Source: Manis javanica
Lineage: Eukaryota; Chordata; Mammalia; Pholidota; Manidae
Assembly: GCF_040802235.1 (NCBI RefSeq)
Contig: NC_133162.1
Coordinates: forward strand, 3,335,001-3,399,000
DNA: 64,000 nucleotides
Reading direction: 5' to 3'
Both the position numbers and the translations under genes were made by a program. This document shows positions 1 to 11,414 of this stretch, in pieces; position 1 is the stretch's first letter, and the number at the start of each line of letters is the position of its first letter. The notes under the pieces were generated by a model. That model had not been told where the DNA came from and made no database searches. It saw only the letters and a program-made list of their open reading frames with translations.

Positions 1-950
1 TGGAAGGAGCTGACCGTGTGCTTGTGAGGCCGTCATGCAGAGAGCAAGAGGGGTCCCAGAGAAGGTTGAGAGGGGTGCTCGCATGGGCCAGGTGCTCCCG
101 GGCCCTGCCCGCTGTGCTTAAGACTGGATCTGACCGAAATGAATTTGAAATGAATCCACTTGTTGTGTGATGTGTTTCTCCATGAACCATCAAAACTTTC
201 TTTGATGTAAGTTCAATAGAACTGATGAAATTGGGCTAAAATGAATTATCAGAGAAGTACACAAAAATGAGTCATTGCCAAATTTTCTTACACTCAATTT
301 TATTTCTATTTGAGGCAAAATAGGTAATTAGAGAATATCAGGCATTGCTCCCAGGTTTCAAAGTGGCTCACATCCAGCCATGGGGAGGCTCACAGCAGAA
401 AGCCAGATGTTCAAATAAAGACCTAAGTGGACAAATATGGATGAGGTGCATTACATAAATATGTGATGGAAATCTTTCATGATATTTAGAAATAACATCA
501 GTGACTTTAAAGTATTCGTATGAATGCCTGTGTTGTTCCAGAAGCACAGAGGGAGGAGTTTGAATGCATTTGTCAGGCATCTTTGTGCCGCTGTACCTGG
601 AGTTAGCCAATACACATGGAAAATCAGAACAATGGGGTTGTTTCCTCGGCGGACGTTTGCAGAGAGCTTCCAGGTGTGACCACGGTACCTGTTGCCTGGG
701 ACTTGGCAGTGAAGCATGGGAGGCGAATCCAAGCAGAATCTGTCCTCTGTGCAGAACGAGACGAGCAGGCTTCAGAAGAGGCAACCGGGATGCTGGTCGG
801 AGAGGGGGTCCCAGCAAGGAGGTTCATGTAAGCTTTGACAGAGGAAGCCAAGGGCTCCTTAGGGGCTGGGGGACACTCAAGATTTCTATATCCTTTATTT
901 TCTTTCCATATTAAAAATTTTCTTTTCAGCGCATTTGTGTTTTTCTTACA
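1..950. other. Unassigned unique-looking DNA
   Basis: I recognise no gene or repeat family here. Overlapping open frames between about 370 and 915 on both strands have no family motif, and their mutual overlap suggests chance frames in a locally GC-richer patch (about 560-860). Confidence 0.4.
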
Positions 951-1075
951 AACTGGAAAAATAGATTAATCGTAAAAAGCAAGCACACTTCCCATAAGAT
1001 TACCCTCTTCGCAAAGTTTTAAGTGTACAATATAGTATCATTATCTCCAAATCAGGTTGTAAACACTAAGTACTT
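951..1075 (-). mobile_element. Possible old L1 3' UTR fragment, antisense
   Basis: The stretch containing 'ttttaagtgtacaatatagt' resembles the antisense form of the 3' UTR of old mammalian L1M elements, which typically reads as 'ttttaagtgtacagttcagt'. Only about 100 bases match by eye, so the call is weak. Confidence 0.35.
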
Positions 1076-1154
1076 ACAGCTTTGTGTGTGTTGATCATAC
1101 CTCGATAAGGCAATTAAAATCATTGGCAAGTGCAAATTATCTGGTTGTTATTTT

Positions 1155-1215
1155 TTGTTGTTGTTCAACAAGTATTTATTGAGCAGGTAGTATGTGCACT
1201 GTCTGTCCTCCATGA
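1155..1215 (-). mobile_element. L2/MIR-type 3' end, antisense
   Basis: 'caacaagtatttattgagc' followed by 'gtatgtgcactgt' is a decayed match to the reverse complement of the shared L2/MIR 3' end, which reads roughly 'caacaaatatttattgagc...tatgtgccaggcactgt'. It is short and diverged, as expected for a relic shared by all placental mammals. Confidence 0.5.
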
Positions 1216-3523
1216 TGAAGTGCGTTCCTGTAAACAGGATGCAACAGGTCGGGAGGACTTGAGGTGAAAAGAAAATTGTGCCCATGGCAGTTGTTTTCAT
1301 GGTTTTGAATCATTTTTAGAGAAAAACCTGACTTCAGCGCACTCAGATACATGACCCACTTCTTTAGTCAAGGAGCAGCCACAGAAATGTTAATATTCAC
1401 TAGAACCCGTTCTGTTTGGCTTTCTTTGTTAAGAGTCAAAAACTCGGGGAAGCAATATGTGCCTGGGAAACTGCAGACAAATTCTTGAGTTGGAAATCCA
1501 CATTACTAAACTCTTCGATACAAAAAATAATGTCTTAAATTGTGCTTTGGACGTGATGTCCACTTTTTTGGCTCAACAAACAAACCCAAAATTGTTTTTA
1601 GCTCTCTGCTCTGGCATTCACAAAGTTTTGCCTAAAACCCTTGGAGATTTGCTGAAAAAGATTTATTTATGTGCATTCTGATGAGCATGCCAAAATCCTG
1701 CTGCTTCATGTTTTTCAAGATTCTTCTAAATTGAAAAGCGAGTGTGTGCATGAGGGTAAAATGTTGGTTTAGTTATTGTGCACAGTAAATGTGTTTATTT
1801 CCAGGAGGAGAAGAGTAAGCCAGGATGACAAGACGCGCGTTCAGTTAAGTGGGCTCTGCCTTCACAGAGCTGAAGAGTTGATTCTACTCCTTGCAATGCT
1901 GCTGCCCCTCTTTAATGACAAACCATATGAACAAAAGTCAATCAGTTTGGGGGCGGCCTTAACTGACTGCACATGAAGTCCTATCAGCTGTTCAGAAGTA
2001 GTCCGCGCCACCTAACCTACCCACAAACCCAGCATCACCGTGACAGAGATGCTAAGCGACTTACTCGTTAAGGAAGATTCAGATTTTTTTTGCAGCTCAG
2101 CTGAACAGTCAGGATCAAAAGAGTGACTGTTTGCTCAGAAACATTAAAAGACACACTCAGAACCATGAATGCTGTTTTTCTTCTATTCCAAAGAAACGTG
2201 TTGGACATAGAACACAATATGTGCATGTTTCTGCATTGTTCACTGATAGAAATATCATTCATACTGTGATACAGATTAGCATCAAATATCCAAAGTGCAT
2301 TTGGACCTAGAAAATGGTATAGTTTTCCAATCTGCAGAGAAAAAGAAAAAAAAATAACTTTTGTTTAGTTTCACTGTAATGCCAGTGACAGATCCTTGGA
2401 AATGAAAGCCTGCTTTGCATCTACAGATGTTTGCAGCAACGTTAAACACCCTCCCCTCATCCCCCCTCCCGTGCCCTCCCCAGAGCCCTGATCGGACCGC
2501 CCAGCCACTGTGACTGATTGTCCCTTTGGTAACAAAATTTTCCCCGTGCTCATCTGGTCTAACCACTCCCCTAATCGCTGCACTTTATTTATATATTTAC
2601 ATGGGCTTATGAATATAGATCACATTGGAATGAAGTGGGTGGAGGAAAAATAAATTTTCAAAATGTGAAGAAACCAGCCACTGCTTATTTTTCTTCTGCC
2701 CTGACTCTTACCCCATGGCAGGCAAGTACAAGCCCACATGGGAAGGATCAGAGCAAGACCGGAGGTGGTGCCAGAAGCCCGCAAGGCTTTTCTTCAGTTA
2801 GTGTATCAAATGAGATAATGTGTTAAGAGGCTTCTTGCAAAATGTGATGCAAATAACAACGTAGCCCATCAGAACAGGCTTGGTCAGAGATAAAATTACT
2901 CCAGATATTTACAGAGCAGTCAAAGAGTTGAGAGCAGGTGAAAATCACTAGAATATTGAGACCAACCATACTTGGCAGTGAGAGTGTCTCCGGGTAGCCA
3001 CATCCCTTGCATTTCATCAGAGGAAGGTTGGGAGGCTCTCCTTCCCAGCCACAGGTTCGGCTATTGAGGTGAGAGAGATACTTCAGGGTAGAAGCGTTTG
3101 AGGAGCAGCCGCTGACTGCCGTGGTGTGAGCAGGGCATCTCTGCCAGTGGTCCGTCCCCACCACCTCTGGGATGGAAAAGCCCAGGGAGGGACTTTGATG
3201 GGTTCTGCCCTGCTGTCCACTGGGTGGGGTGGGGGGCATGCCTCCCATCAAGCCTTTGAGGCCCAAGCACATGACCATCCCCTTTTCTATTTTTCCAACT
3301 CCCTCCTCTCTGCTAGATCCTGCCCATCAATACTCAACCCACTCTATTTCCTCTCATTTAACGACTGCCCCATATCCACACACCCACCCATCAACACAAA
3401 TCAGATTTCTGCAGTGAAGGGGCCCTGTCCATCTCATTTATTGGTGCGTGGCTCACTTTACAAGGAGTTCAGTTGGAGCATCATAAATATTTGATAAATG
3501 AGTAGACAAACCCATTTCCAAAA
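1216..3523. other. Unassigned unique-looking DNA
   Basis: I see no recognised gene or repeat. The stretch 2430-2560 is C-rich on the + strand, and 2330-2365 holds an A-rich run. Antisense frames at 2282-2566 and 2823-3278 lack family motifs, and I do not call them genes. Confidence 0.4.
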
Positions 3524-3535
3524 CAAGGTATGTTT
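3524..3535. repeat. Left target-site duplication of the antisense L1
   Basis: 'caaggtatgttt' is repeated exactly at 4022-4033 on the other side of the L1 piece. A perfect 12-base copy on each side is the signature of target-primed reverse transcription and argues that the insertion is not ancient. Confidence 0.85.
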
Positions 3536-4021
3536 CTTTTTGTATCATTAATCTACAATGTACATAAGGAACATTATGTTTACTAGGCTTCCCCCTTCAT
3601 CAAGTTCCCCCCACAAACCCCATTACAGTCACTGTCCATCAGCGTAGTAAGATGCTGTAGACTTACTACTTGTCTCTGTGTTGCACAGCCCTCCCCGTGC
3701 CCCCCCCAACATTATACATGCTAATCGAAATGCCCCCTTTCTACCCCCCCTTCTCCCTCCCTTCCCACCCATCCTCCCCAGTCCCTTTCCCTTTGGTAAC
3801 TGTTAGTCCATTCTTGGGTTCTGTGATTCTGCTGCTGTTTTGTTCCTTCAGTTTTCTTTTGTTCTTATACTCCACAGATGAGTGAAATCATTTGGTACTT
3901 GTCTTTCTCCGCCTGGCTTATTTCACTGAGCATAATACCCTCTAGCTCCATCCATGTTGTTGCAAATGTTAGGATTTGTTTTCTTCTTATGGCTGAATAA
4001 TATTCCATTGTGTATATGTAC
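3536..4021 (-). mobile_element. 5'-truncated L1 insertion: ORF2 C-terminus plus 3' UTR
   Basis: Read on the minus strand, this begins with the last part of L1 ORF2. The frame down to about 3865 contains MEYYSAI and then TTWMELEGIMLSEIS, ending in KYQMISLICGV and a stop, which is the typical C-terminal tail of the L1 reverse-transcriptase protein. The 3' UTR follows (3536-3864). It carries a G-rich polypurine tract on the element's sense strand, seen as C/T-rich DNA at about 3685-3790 on the + strand, a known feature of mammalian L1 3' UTRs. The copy is about 486 bp, so it is heavily 5'-truncated and cannot move. It is bounded by a perfect 12-bp target-site duplication. The expected poly(A) is only a few bases, so the tail has shrunk or the element ended early. 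Confidence 0.92.
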
Positions 4022-4033
4022 CAAGGTATGTTT
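4022..4033. repeat. Right target-site duplication of the antisense L1
   Basis: This is the exact second copy of 'caaggtatgttt'. The L1 ORF2 homology stops right at this point, so the frame that continues to 4206 in host DNA is not L1. Confidence 0.85.
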
Positions 4034-5210
4034 TTTACAGGAGTAGCTTGTGAGAAAGTGAAGGAGGCAGTTTGAAAGGAAGAATCCACAAAGTTATGAA
4101 CAAAAATGTAAGTCCAGTGTATAAACAGCAGCCTGATGAGAGTCATGGTATAAAACTGCAAATGTGTGAGGGTGAGATGTGGAGAAGAGAGCTGGCAGAG
4201 AAACACATTTTCTGTGATGAGGCATCTCCTTTACCTGTAAGGCAACTTGACCTCGCTTCATTCCACAGAGCATTTATGGGCTTGAGTGAGCCGGCCCTGC
4301 TTCGGTCATGTGACGGCCCGTGGGGCAGTTCTGGTCATGTGACAGCCCCATGGGAAGCACAGCAGAGGGTGGGGGGCCCATCTAACAACATCTCCTGTGA
4401 GTTTCTAATCTGATACACATTTAACTCTTGGTTGCATGAGCTATAGGTAGTAACTTTTTAATTTATTATCCAAACCAGACATTTCTGAGAATGAAAGAAG
4501 GCTCTACTCATAATCGTGCTGGAAAATGGATATAAAACACGGGTGCTCTCAGAAAATCAGGATGTGACATGAGCCATGCTGGGAGGAAGACAGCAAAGGG
4601 AGTTTCTGTATAGGGAGAAACATCAAGGCAGAGCTGAAACCGGGAGGGAAGCACAGGTCACGACACAGATGAGAACAGAGGAGAGGTCCACGGAAAAGGA
4701 CCCCTGCTCCCTTTCCCAAGCCACCACTGCGCACGGCCCCAGTATTAATTTAAAGGGTCAGCGTAAGGAAATGGAAGACCATTCCCTATGGACCCAGTTA
4801 TATCTTTAGATCGTTCTTGTCCAAAAATAATGATCCCTTCACTGTGAACCACACATCATCAAAAGGTTTTGTCTTCTTGGCTTCCTCGTGTCATTTCCAA
4901 ATTCCCTTACAACGGTTTTCCAATGACACATCTTGGCTGCCCCACGCCGGAGAATACCGTGCGGGGGGACAGAGCCCAGGCAGAGGCTGGCCTCCTCGTG
5001 ACTGCCGTCTGGCCATGGGCCGTTGGTCTGGTTCTGTCTTCTCTGCAAAGCGGGCCTAATGCAGGAGGGCTCCTCCATCCCACTCTGACCCACTTGGGTT
5101 CTGGATGTGAAGTGTAAAACACCCTCTTTGCAGGCAAAGAAATTATAGGCCATCTGGGGAACTACAGCAAATTCATGAAGTAACCAAGAAAAATGGCAAA
5201 ATAGAGAGTG
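4034..5210. other. Unassigned unique-looking DNA
   Basis: I recognise no gene. A short direct repeat lies at 4304-4319 and 4333-4348 (GGTCATGTGACRGCCC, 29 bases apart). The antisense frame at 4839-5396 runs into the TG repeat and has no family motif. Confidence 0.4.
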
Positions 5211-5224
5211 GTGTGCATGCATGT

Positions 5225-5270
<46 letters not shown>

Positions 5271-5272
5271 GG
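5211..5272. repeat. (TG)n dinucleotide microsatellite
   Basis: This is a nearly pure TG run of about 60 bases with minor interruptions (gcatgcatg at the left, gcg near the right). On the minus strand it encodes the Thr-His strings seen in overlapping open frames, which are artefacts of the repeat. Confidence 0.97.
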
Positions 5273-6354
5273 ACAATGAACTCGGTGGTGGCTCCAGAAG
5301 TCCAGTGACTGGGCCCCCAGGAAGGCTGTGGACACTGCTTGGGGATTCTTCTGAGTCCAAGCTGCAGGCAAGGGCCTGGGGTGGGGAGCAGGCCATCCCT
5401 GAGACTCAAAGAGCTGATGACCGTGAGCAGAGCTTCATAGGAAACAGATAAATCATCAATCATCTGAGTTTGGATATCCCTGGATTCCTTGGCCAGAGAG
5501 AATTCCAGTGCTGAGGGGGTGTGGTTACCCCTGGGAGGGGAGCAGAGTGGCCTGAGTAGAGGGACAAGGGCAGCCCCTCTCTGCAGAGACAGGATATGCT
5601 CAGCCTGGGGAAGGCCCCATGTGCAAGCTGAGGGCTCAGCAGGGATCGTGCGGTGAGTGTGGTCTGGTCCATGCAGGGAATGGGGACCTGCTGGGGTCAG
5701 GGGAGCCCTGGAGGCACAGGGTTTTCCGAGGCTAAGTGGGCGGGCTTCTGACCACACGTGTCCAAGGTACAGGCCCACTGGGTCCCTGCACAGTTCGGGC
5801 GGCCCCTGCAGTGCCACTTTGCACAGAAGGCTCTATTTGGAAGGGCGATTTTCCTTTTCAAGTTGAAAGACTCTGTTGCATATTAAAGAGATGTTTCCGG
5901 GTAGAGCTAGTTAGGCTAAATTTATTTCATGGGAGGTCAAAGGAAAGACACTGAATGCCTTGCATATCCTATTAGATGAAAAGCTGCATGTTAATGAGAC
6001 CTAGGAAATGACAGCAGAATATCTCAATCTGGTAAATTTTATTCCACACATTATGTCATATTTGATTTAAAGGGTCAAAAGGTCAGTTTGGGGGCAAGAA
6101 ATGGACATCCACAACTGCTCCCCTGCAAAGAACAGATGGGGCAGAGGCAGCCCGGAGGCAGCTTCCAAACCACAGACCTCCGGATGCCTTTTCTCCCATG
6201 GCTCTGTCACCCTCGGCCTGTGTGGCCCTGGTGCCACCCATGCACCCACTTCTCCACCTTTCTCACGGCCTGCTTGTCCTCGCTGAGGCCCACCTGACCT
6301 CGGACTGCTCTCGGCGCCCTTCCCGTGGGGGCTCTTGTGTGCACTGAGGTTTCC
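5273..6354. other. Unassigned unique-looking DNA
   Basis: The stretch is moderately GC-rich at 5280-5830. I recognise no gene or repeat family. The 214-residue antisense frame reaching 5817 gets its length partly from the TG repeat. Confidence 0.4.
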
Positions 6355-7260
6355 TTGTCACTTCTGTGCACATACTTCAGCGACAGAACCGCCTGTGCCC
6401 ATGTCTCTCAACTGCTGTGGATTTCCATCTGGATGTCACCCTGTCACTTTAAATTCAGCACGTGGAGCACCAACCCCTCACCTCCTTCCAGTGGGCCAGC
6501 CTCTCAGCTTCCTTCAGCAGCTCTGTCATTTATTTCCCAGTCACCTGCTTGGGATCCACAGCCAGTGCCACTCCTTCCCGCCTGGCCTCCTGCTGGCCCG
6601 TCCGTGGGAGCCTCGCCGCTCCTTGCAGAGCACGCCCACCTGTCTGCCTCCCGTCGCCTTCCTGCCCCCGACCTGTTCTAGGTCTCCATCACCCGCCGCT
6701 GAAACGAGCAGAAGCTAGTTGCAGTGGGTTTCCCCCACCAAGCATCTTTCTCATTCATTTCATCTCACGCATCACTGTCAGCTTAATCCTGCTAAAATAT
6801 TGCTTAAAAAGATTAAGCTTCCCTTTGTTTTGGCCTTCTGATAACCTACAAGATCAAATAAAACCTCTAGCCTGCAATTCATGGCTCCTCAGTCCAACCG
6901 GGGGTAGGCCACACCTTTCTTCCTTACCACCCCCTGTGCTCAAGCTACCCAGCCCTCCTGTGTGAGGCGCACACTCCTGCCCGTAGGTGCCTGGTGCCTT
7001 CTTGCTCTGGGGGCCCCTGGCTGCAGCTTGCACTCCCCAGACGGAGGGCCCCTTCCCTCCTGACTTCCTCTGAGCTGCGTTTGCACTCCTGGCTGCCAAA
7101 GGACTCCTCCCACTCATCCAGGCCGGGAGGGTTTCTTCTGGGGACTCCGTCACTCAGGGTCCCCTACTCATTGCCATGTTTTGCTAGTTTTCATTTTATG
7201 AACATTTTGTTTTCCCAGTTACATTGTAAATGCATTGAAGTTAGGTGCTATGTGTTATCT
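6355..7260 (+). mobile_element. L2 LINE fragment, sense
   Basis: Several blocks follow the L2 3' region in the right order. 'tctggatgtcaccctgtcac...' at about 6430 matches the L2 'tctggatgtc...aactcaacatg' stretch. 'cactgtcagcttaatcctgc' at about 6770 matches the 'ctgccagattaatcttcc' stretch. A C-rich pyrimidine tail precedes 'cattgtaaatgcattgaagtt' at about 7223. Divergence is high, as usual for L2. A 167-residue + strand frame at 6462-6965 lies inside it and is rich in Pro and Ser because of the C-rich L2 sequence. It is not a host gene. Confidence 0.6.
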
Positions 7261-8802
7261 CTTTAACCACATGCCTACTGTAGTTCTAAGAAGGAATTCC
7301 TTCACTTACACAAGGTCAGGAGTTAAGCGTAGAGTAACAAAAATATTCACTATCTTTCTATGGAAATAGGGGTTTATTAAATAGAGGAATGTATAAAATG
7401 TCATAGGTTATTCATATGTGTTTGGACAATATTCTATTGAAGGAATTGTAGAATATTCTCATGGAAAGTTCTGGAAAGCAGATTTGTTTTATAACATTCT
7501 TGAATTTCAATGTGTGTGTCATTTATTTCTAGGCATCTAAAGATTCCACCAGTATTCCAGAAAGAGCATATCACTTGAATGGGGTAGCATGTGGAAGTGT
7601 TTTGTAAACTTAAAGCTATAAACAGATGAGGGATCATGGTTATTAATGATAAATTTCCTAACATTAAGTAATTACCCAGCAGAGAAGGATGTAGCGAACC
7701 ATTGTATAATGTCATTCAAACAACCAGAGCTCATCTTTGCTGGCTGGAGAAATGGAAAATATTGTGCTGGCTTTTTTTTTTTTTCTTCTAATTCTCCTCC
7801 CTTCTGGCAAAGATGGGTCTTGCCAAAAATTGTGATTTGTATGACAGCAGTATATTTGTTACCACGATCCTATCACATTTCTATGGGAGACTGGAACACA
7901 TTTCCATTGCTGTTGGCAGCCCTCTATTTATTGCTACATTTTGAGAAGTTAGCTGAACATTACCTTAAACCAACAAAATAAATTGGTGGAGACCACTCTA
8001 TTTTTTATTCATTGTTGAAAAAGTTGAAGTTCATTGTTTGCGTAATACTCCAAGCTGATGAGGCATTTCATTATCTTGCCACTAATACACTCCAGAAAAT
8101 GGAATCATTAGAGAACAGAAGTCCTTGAAATATAAACATCTGAATAATTTACACTTTCAACTGGTGTTAAATAAAAGGTTTTAATCTAGACAGAGATCTG
8201 ATAATAAATATTCATTTCTAATTTCCAAAGAGTAAACTTTATCCCTTTTTAAAAGCCTTCCCATTTGATTTTTTTTTCCTGGAAGATAATGGCAAATTTG
8301 ACATGGGCACATTTGGGAATAAAATTTCCCTCTGGTCAACACAACCATGAAGAGTTATTATGAAAATTCAAATTTGAAATAATCGCAAACATTGTAATGA
8401 GTCGCCCTTTTAGGATTCTTATGTACTCTGACCCTCAAAGGCTTGCCTTCCTGATTTAGTTCTCCTAGGGGATGTGAAAGGGAAGTAGAAGAGAGAGGCA
8501 CTGTCTCTCACCGTGGACAATTTGCTGGAAGATTGCCAGCCTGGATAGAGACCTGCCCCAGGGATGTAGGGATTTGAGCAGTCGGTGTCCACATCAGCCT
8601 TGACATGGAGAAAGAAAAGCTTGAGAGATACCAGGTCGTCACTGAGTCAGGGATCTGCTGGTCCCTCTCCGGCTGGCATGGGTCTGGGATCGTCCCCAGC
8701 GGACACCCGCTGCTCCCACACCCGGCTCGCTGCCTTTCTGTTTATCCTTCTGTAGGTGTGACAGAACATGCCTGGCTGCTCAGGGTCTCTCTCTTTCTTT
8801 TT
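7261..8802. other. Unassigned AT-rich unique DNA
   Basis: I see no gene or repeat family. The stretch holds short A/T runs, for example a T run near 7771-7784. Its low repeat content is the only notable property. Confidence 0.4.
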
Positions 8803-9010
8803 TAGGTGACTGTTTTGAGGCGTAACTTACACAGCATTAAAGTCACTCATCTGAGTGTCCAGTTCATGCATTTGTTGATTTATTTGGAGAATTGTACACC
8901 CACCACTACCATCTAATTTTAGGACATTTCTTATTCCCCCAAAAGACCCCTTGTGCCTCTTGGGGGTTGCCCTGCTCCTGTTTGCTCTTGTATCCACTGG
9001 CTCATATCCT
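8803..9010 (-). mobile_element. Old L1 (L1M) 3' UTR fragment, antisense
   Basis: The + strand reads as the antisense of a common L1M 3' UTR segment: 'tttgaggcgtaacttacac' then 'agagaattgtacacccacca' (approximate), 'accatctaattttaggaca' and 'cccccaaaagacccc'. The block order is right and the divergence moderate to high. Confidence 0.75.
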
Positions 9011-10225
9011 GCCTGGGTGGTTGTTTGCACTCAATATGTAATTGTCACTGTAAATGTCATATTGTAATTGAGCAAAAGTGTGTGAATACAGGACCCTCCA
9101 TCCTGGGTTCCAGAGGCTTAGGGGATGTCGGAGCTGAAATGAGCCATGGAAGCTCATTCCGCCCAAACCCTTCGTTTTGCAGAGGGAACCCTGTGTGGTT
9201 CATGAAGACTAATGAGGGGCTGGGATTCCAGTTAGGCGACCGCAGTTGTAACCTAAGAGGGGGCACAGGCTCCGACAGAGATTGTGCATTGCTTCTGGTG
9301 TCGGGAGGAGCTCTGAGAGCCAGACCCCCAACGGTGATTTACGGGCAGCTGTTATTTTAGGTGGTGCCCACATGGCTGGGCTCCCTTCCAGGGCTCCCCC
9401 TCACCGAGGCCTCGGGGGCCTTGGCTGAGCCGGGGGCGGGCTCCGTGCTGACGCGGCCTCTCCACCGACTTTACCCGCGCCGTCGGGGCCTGTTGATGCC
9501 CGCTTTGCCTCCCCTCCCGGCCTCTACTCTGCTCTCGGAAGCCCCGTGGTTTTGTTTCTTCCTTCCACTCCCGATTCAGCTCCCTCTTTGCGTGGGAACA
9601 GGCCCTCCTCAGGTCCCCTGTGCTTCCCTGACGACAAGCCTGCAGGGCGGGCGACTTCCATGCCCCCGGGAGGGTCTCAGGGCAGGTAGACGTTTAGGCC
9701 ACACAGGAGAGGCACATACGGCCCCGGGTATTTTCTATTTAAGCAGATGGTGGTTGCTCAGATGGTCCAAAGTGTGTTTTCATTATTTGATTCGCAGAAT
9801 TTTTATAATAAAAAGATGCAGACTGGGTTTTCCAAAGAATTTCTTTTTCTAATATGCACGCTTCTGTTCGTATTCCAATACCAGATTATAAACAGATACA
9901 ATTTCTCAGAACATCTCCAATGGGGCCATTTACATGATCTTGCTCAAAGAGCAATGTGTTATTACAAAGAATTATGTCATTTCTAAAGATATTTCAGACC
10001 GGTGGATCAAATCCTTGTGTATTTCTTCTGATTCAATTCTACTGATTAAATCTGTTGTGATTTATTTGAAGATTATGAACATAAACCATAAAATAGAAAA
10101 GATCTTTCAATTTTAAAATTGATCACTAAAATCATATTCTCTAAATTTCCCATGGATATTTCATTTCAACAGATAAACATGTTTGATCTTTATCTTTGTG
10201 CTAAAAATCTCCTTTATCTTTTATC
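9011..10225. other. Unassigned DNA with a small CpG cluster
   Basis: I recognise no gene. A CpG-rich patch sits at 9405-9546 and is listed as a finding. Downstream of about 9740 the sequence turns AT-rich, with no clear family. Confidence 0.4.
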
Positions 10226-10560
10226 TTTCCAGCCAAGGAATTGTAAAATAAAAGTGTGTTGATCCAAAATAAATATGTAAAAATCAATAGTAATCTTACA
10301 TATCAGATATAATCAGCATGATTAGTGGGAAAGAAGTTCCATGTCACAGAAGCAGCTTAGAATATAAAGTACGTAGGAAAAACACTAGGAAGAATAACAT
10401 AGAACCAGGGTTAAACTATAACATTTTTCTGCGAAATCTTAAAAGTAAGATTTGAACAAATGCAGAGCTATACTATGTTCTGGATGGAAAGACTCAGTGT
10501 GGTGATGGTTATATGCAAGTTTCCTATATTTTCTTAGGTATATTGTGGAATATTAAAAAT
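10226..10560 (+). mobile_element. Old L1 ORF2 fragment (late ORF2), sense
   Basis: 'aaaaatcaatagtaatctta', 'aacactaggaagaataacat' and 'ggatggaaagactcagtgt' follow the part of L1 ORF2 downstream of the reverse-transcriptase core. There the consensus has 'aatcagtagcatttctatat', 'acctaggaataaacttaacc' and 'tggattggaagaatta'. The reading frame is destroyed. Confidence 0.55.
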
Positions 10561-10859
10561 TTTTTAGAGCATAGTCTGTTATTCCATTGACACTTAAACA
10601 TCTGCCAGAGTCTACTGTGCGAGTCATGGCATCAGTGTGGTTTTGAATCTCTGCAAGATGCTTTCTGAACCCAAATAAGAAAAAGAGGGGAGTGAAGGAC
10701 ATAAATCTATAGGCAAGAAAGGCTAGGTGAGAAGAGAACCCCTGCTGAGCCCCAGAAACTGGTGGGTGTGGCCAAACCACCCCCATCAAGGCACTGAGGG
10801 GTCAGAGTAGATGGCGCTTTCTTTTCAAGTACACGTTCACACACACACACACATAAATG
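10561..10859. other. Unassigned DNA between two L1 pieces
   Basis: I see no match to L1 or other families. A short CA run lies at about 10840-10853. This stretch separates two sense L1 ORF2 pieces that appear in the reverse of their normal order. Confidence 0.4.
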
Positions 10860-11275
10860 GCCTTATATGAGGTGGTAAAGAAAATATTAATACATTCTAA
10901 AAAATATAAGTAATGCAAGCCACCCTCACTAAATGCAATAAAACTAGGAATTAATAAGAAAATAAAGCACAAAAAGGCACTTTCACCTGGAAAAAAAAAG
11001 CTGTCTTTAATACAGCTTTTGGATCAAAGGAGAAATAAACAAAAGTACAGAATTTCTAAAACTATTCTAAGGAAAACTTAGTATATCAGAATCTGTGAGA
11101 TACAACTAAATTAAAGCTCAGAGGAAAATCAGACCGTATGTACCTCTAGCGCCAAAAATGGAAATAAGCAAAGTTATAGACAACTAAATACCTAGAGAAG
11201 AACAGGTGAAGTCAAAAGGAGTGAATGATAATGCAGATGAAGTGAGAAGAGGTGCAGGTCCAAGCAGCACAGGAG
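10860..11275 (+). mobile_element. Old L1 ORF2 fragment (earlier ORF2), sense
   Basis: 'aatgcaataaaactaggaat' and 'acctggaaaaaaaaagctg' are followed by 'ttttggatcaaaggagaaat', 'gtatatcagaatctgtgaga' and 'ctaaattaaagctcagagg'. This is the order of the L1 ORF2 segment before the reverse-transcriptase core ('caataaaactagaaatcaa', 'gggtcaaagaagaaatcaaa', 'catatcaaaatatgtggga'). It is A-rich on the + strand, as L1 sense sequence is. Confidence 0.7.
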
Positions 11276-11414
11276 ATGTCTGATGGTAGGACGGGTGGGG
11301 GGTGGGGTGCACGTTTGGTTACTTTCCAGGTTCTCTTGTGGACATTGCTGCAATCTGGTTTTCTACTTTTCTGAAGTCAGTTGTGGAACATTCACAATTT
11401 TAAAAAAACTGTCC

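Noticed and set aside
4034-4206. N-terminal extension of the L1 ORF2 C-terminal frame on the minus strand
   Set aside because: L1 homology stops at the target-site duplication (4022-4033). The upstream codons are host DNA read in frame by chance.
4839-5817. Antisense frames of 185 and 214 residues
   Set aside because: Both are extended by a Thr-His string from the TG repeat. They overlap in different phases and carry no family motif.
6462-6965. 167-residue Pro/Ser-rich + strand frame
   Set aside because: It lies within the L2 LINE fragment, and the C-rich L2 sequence explains the composition.
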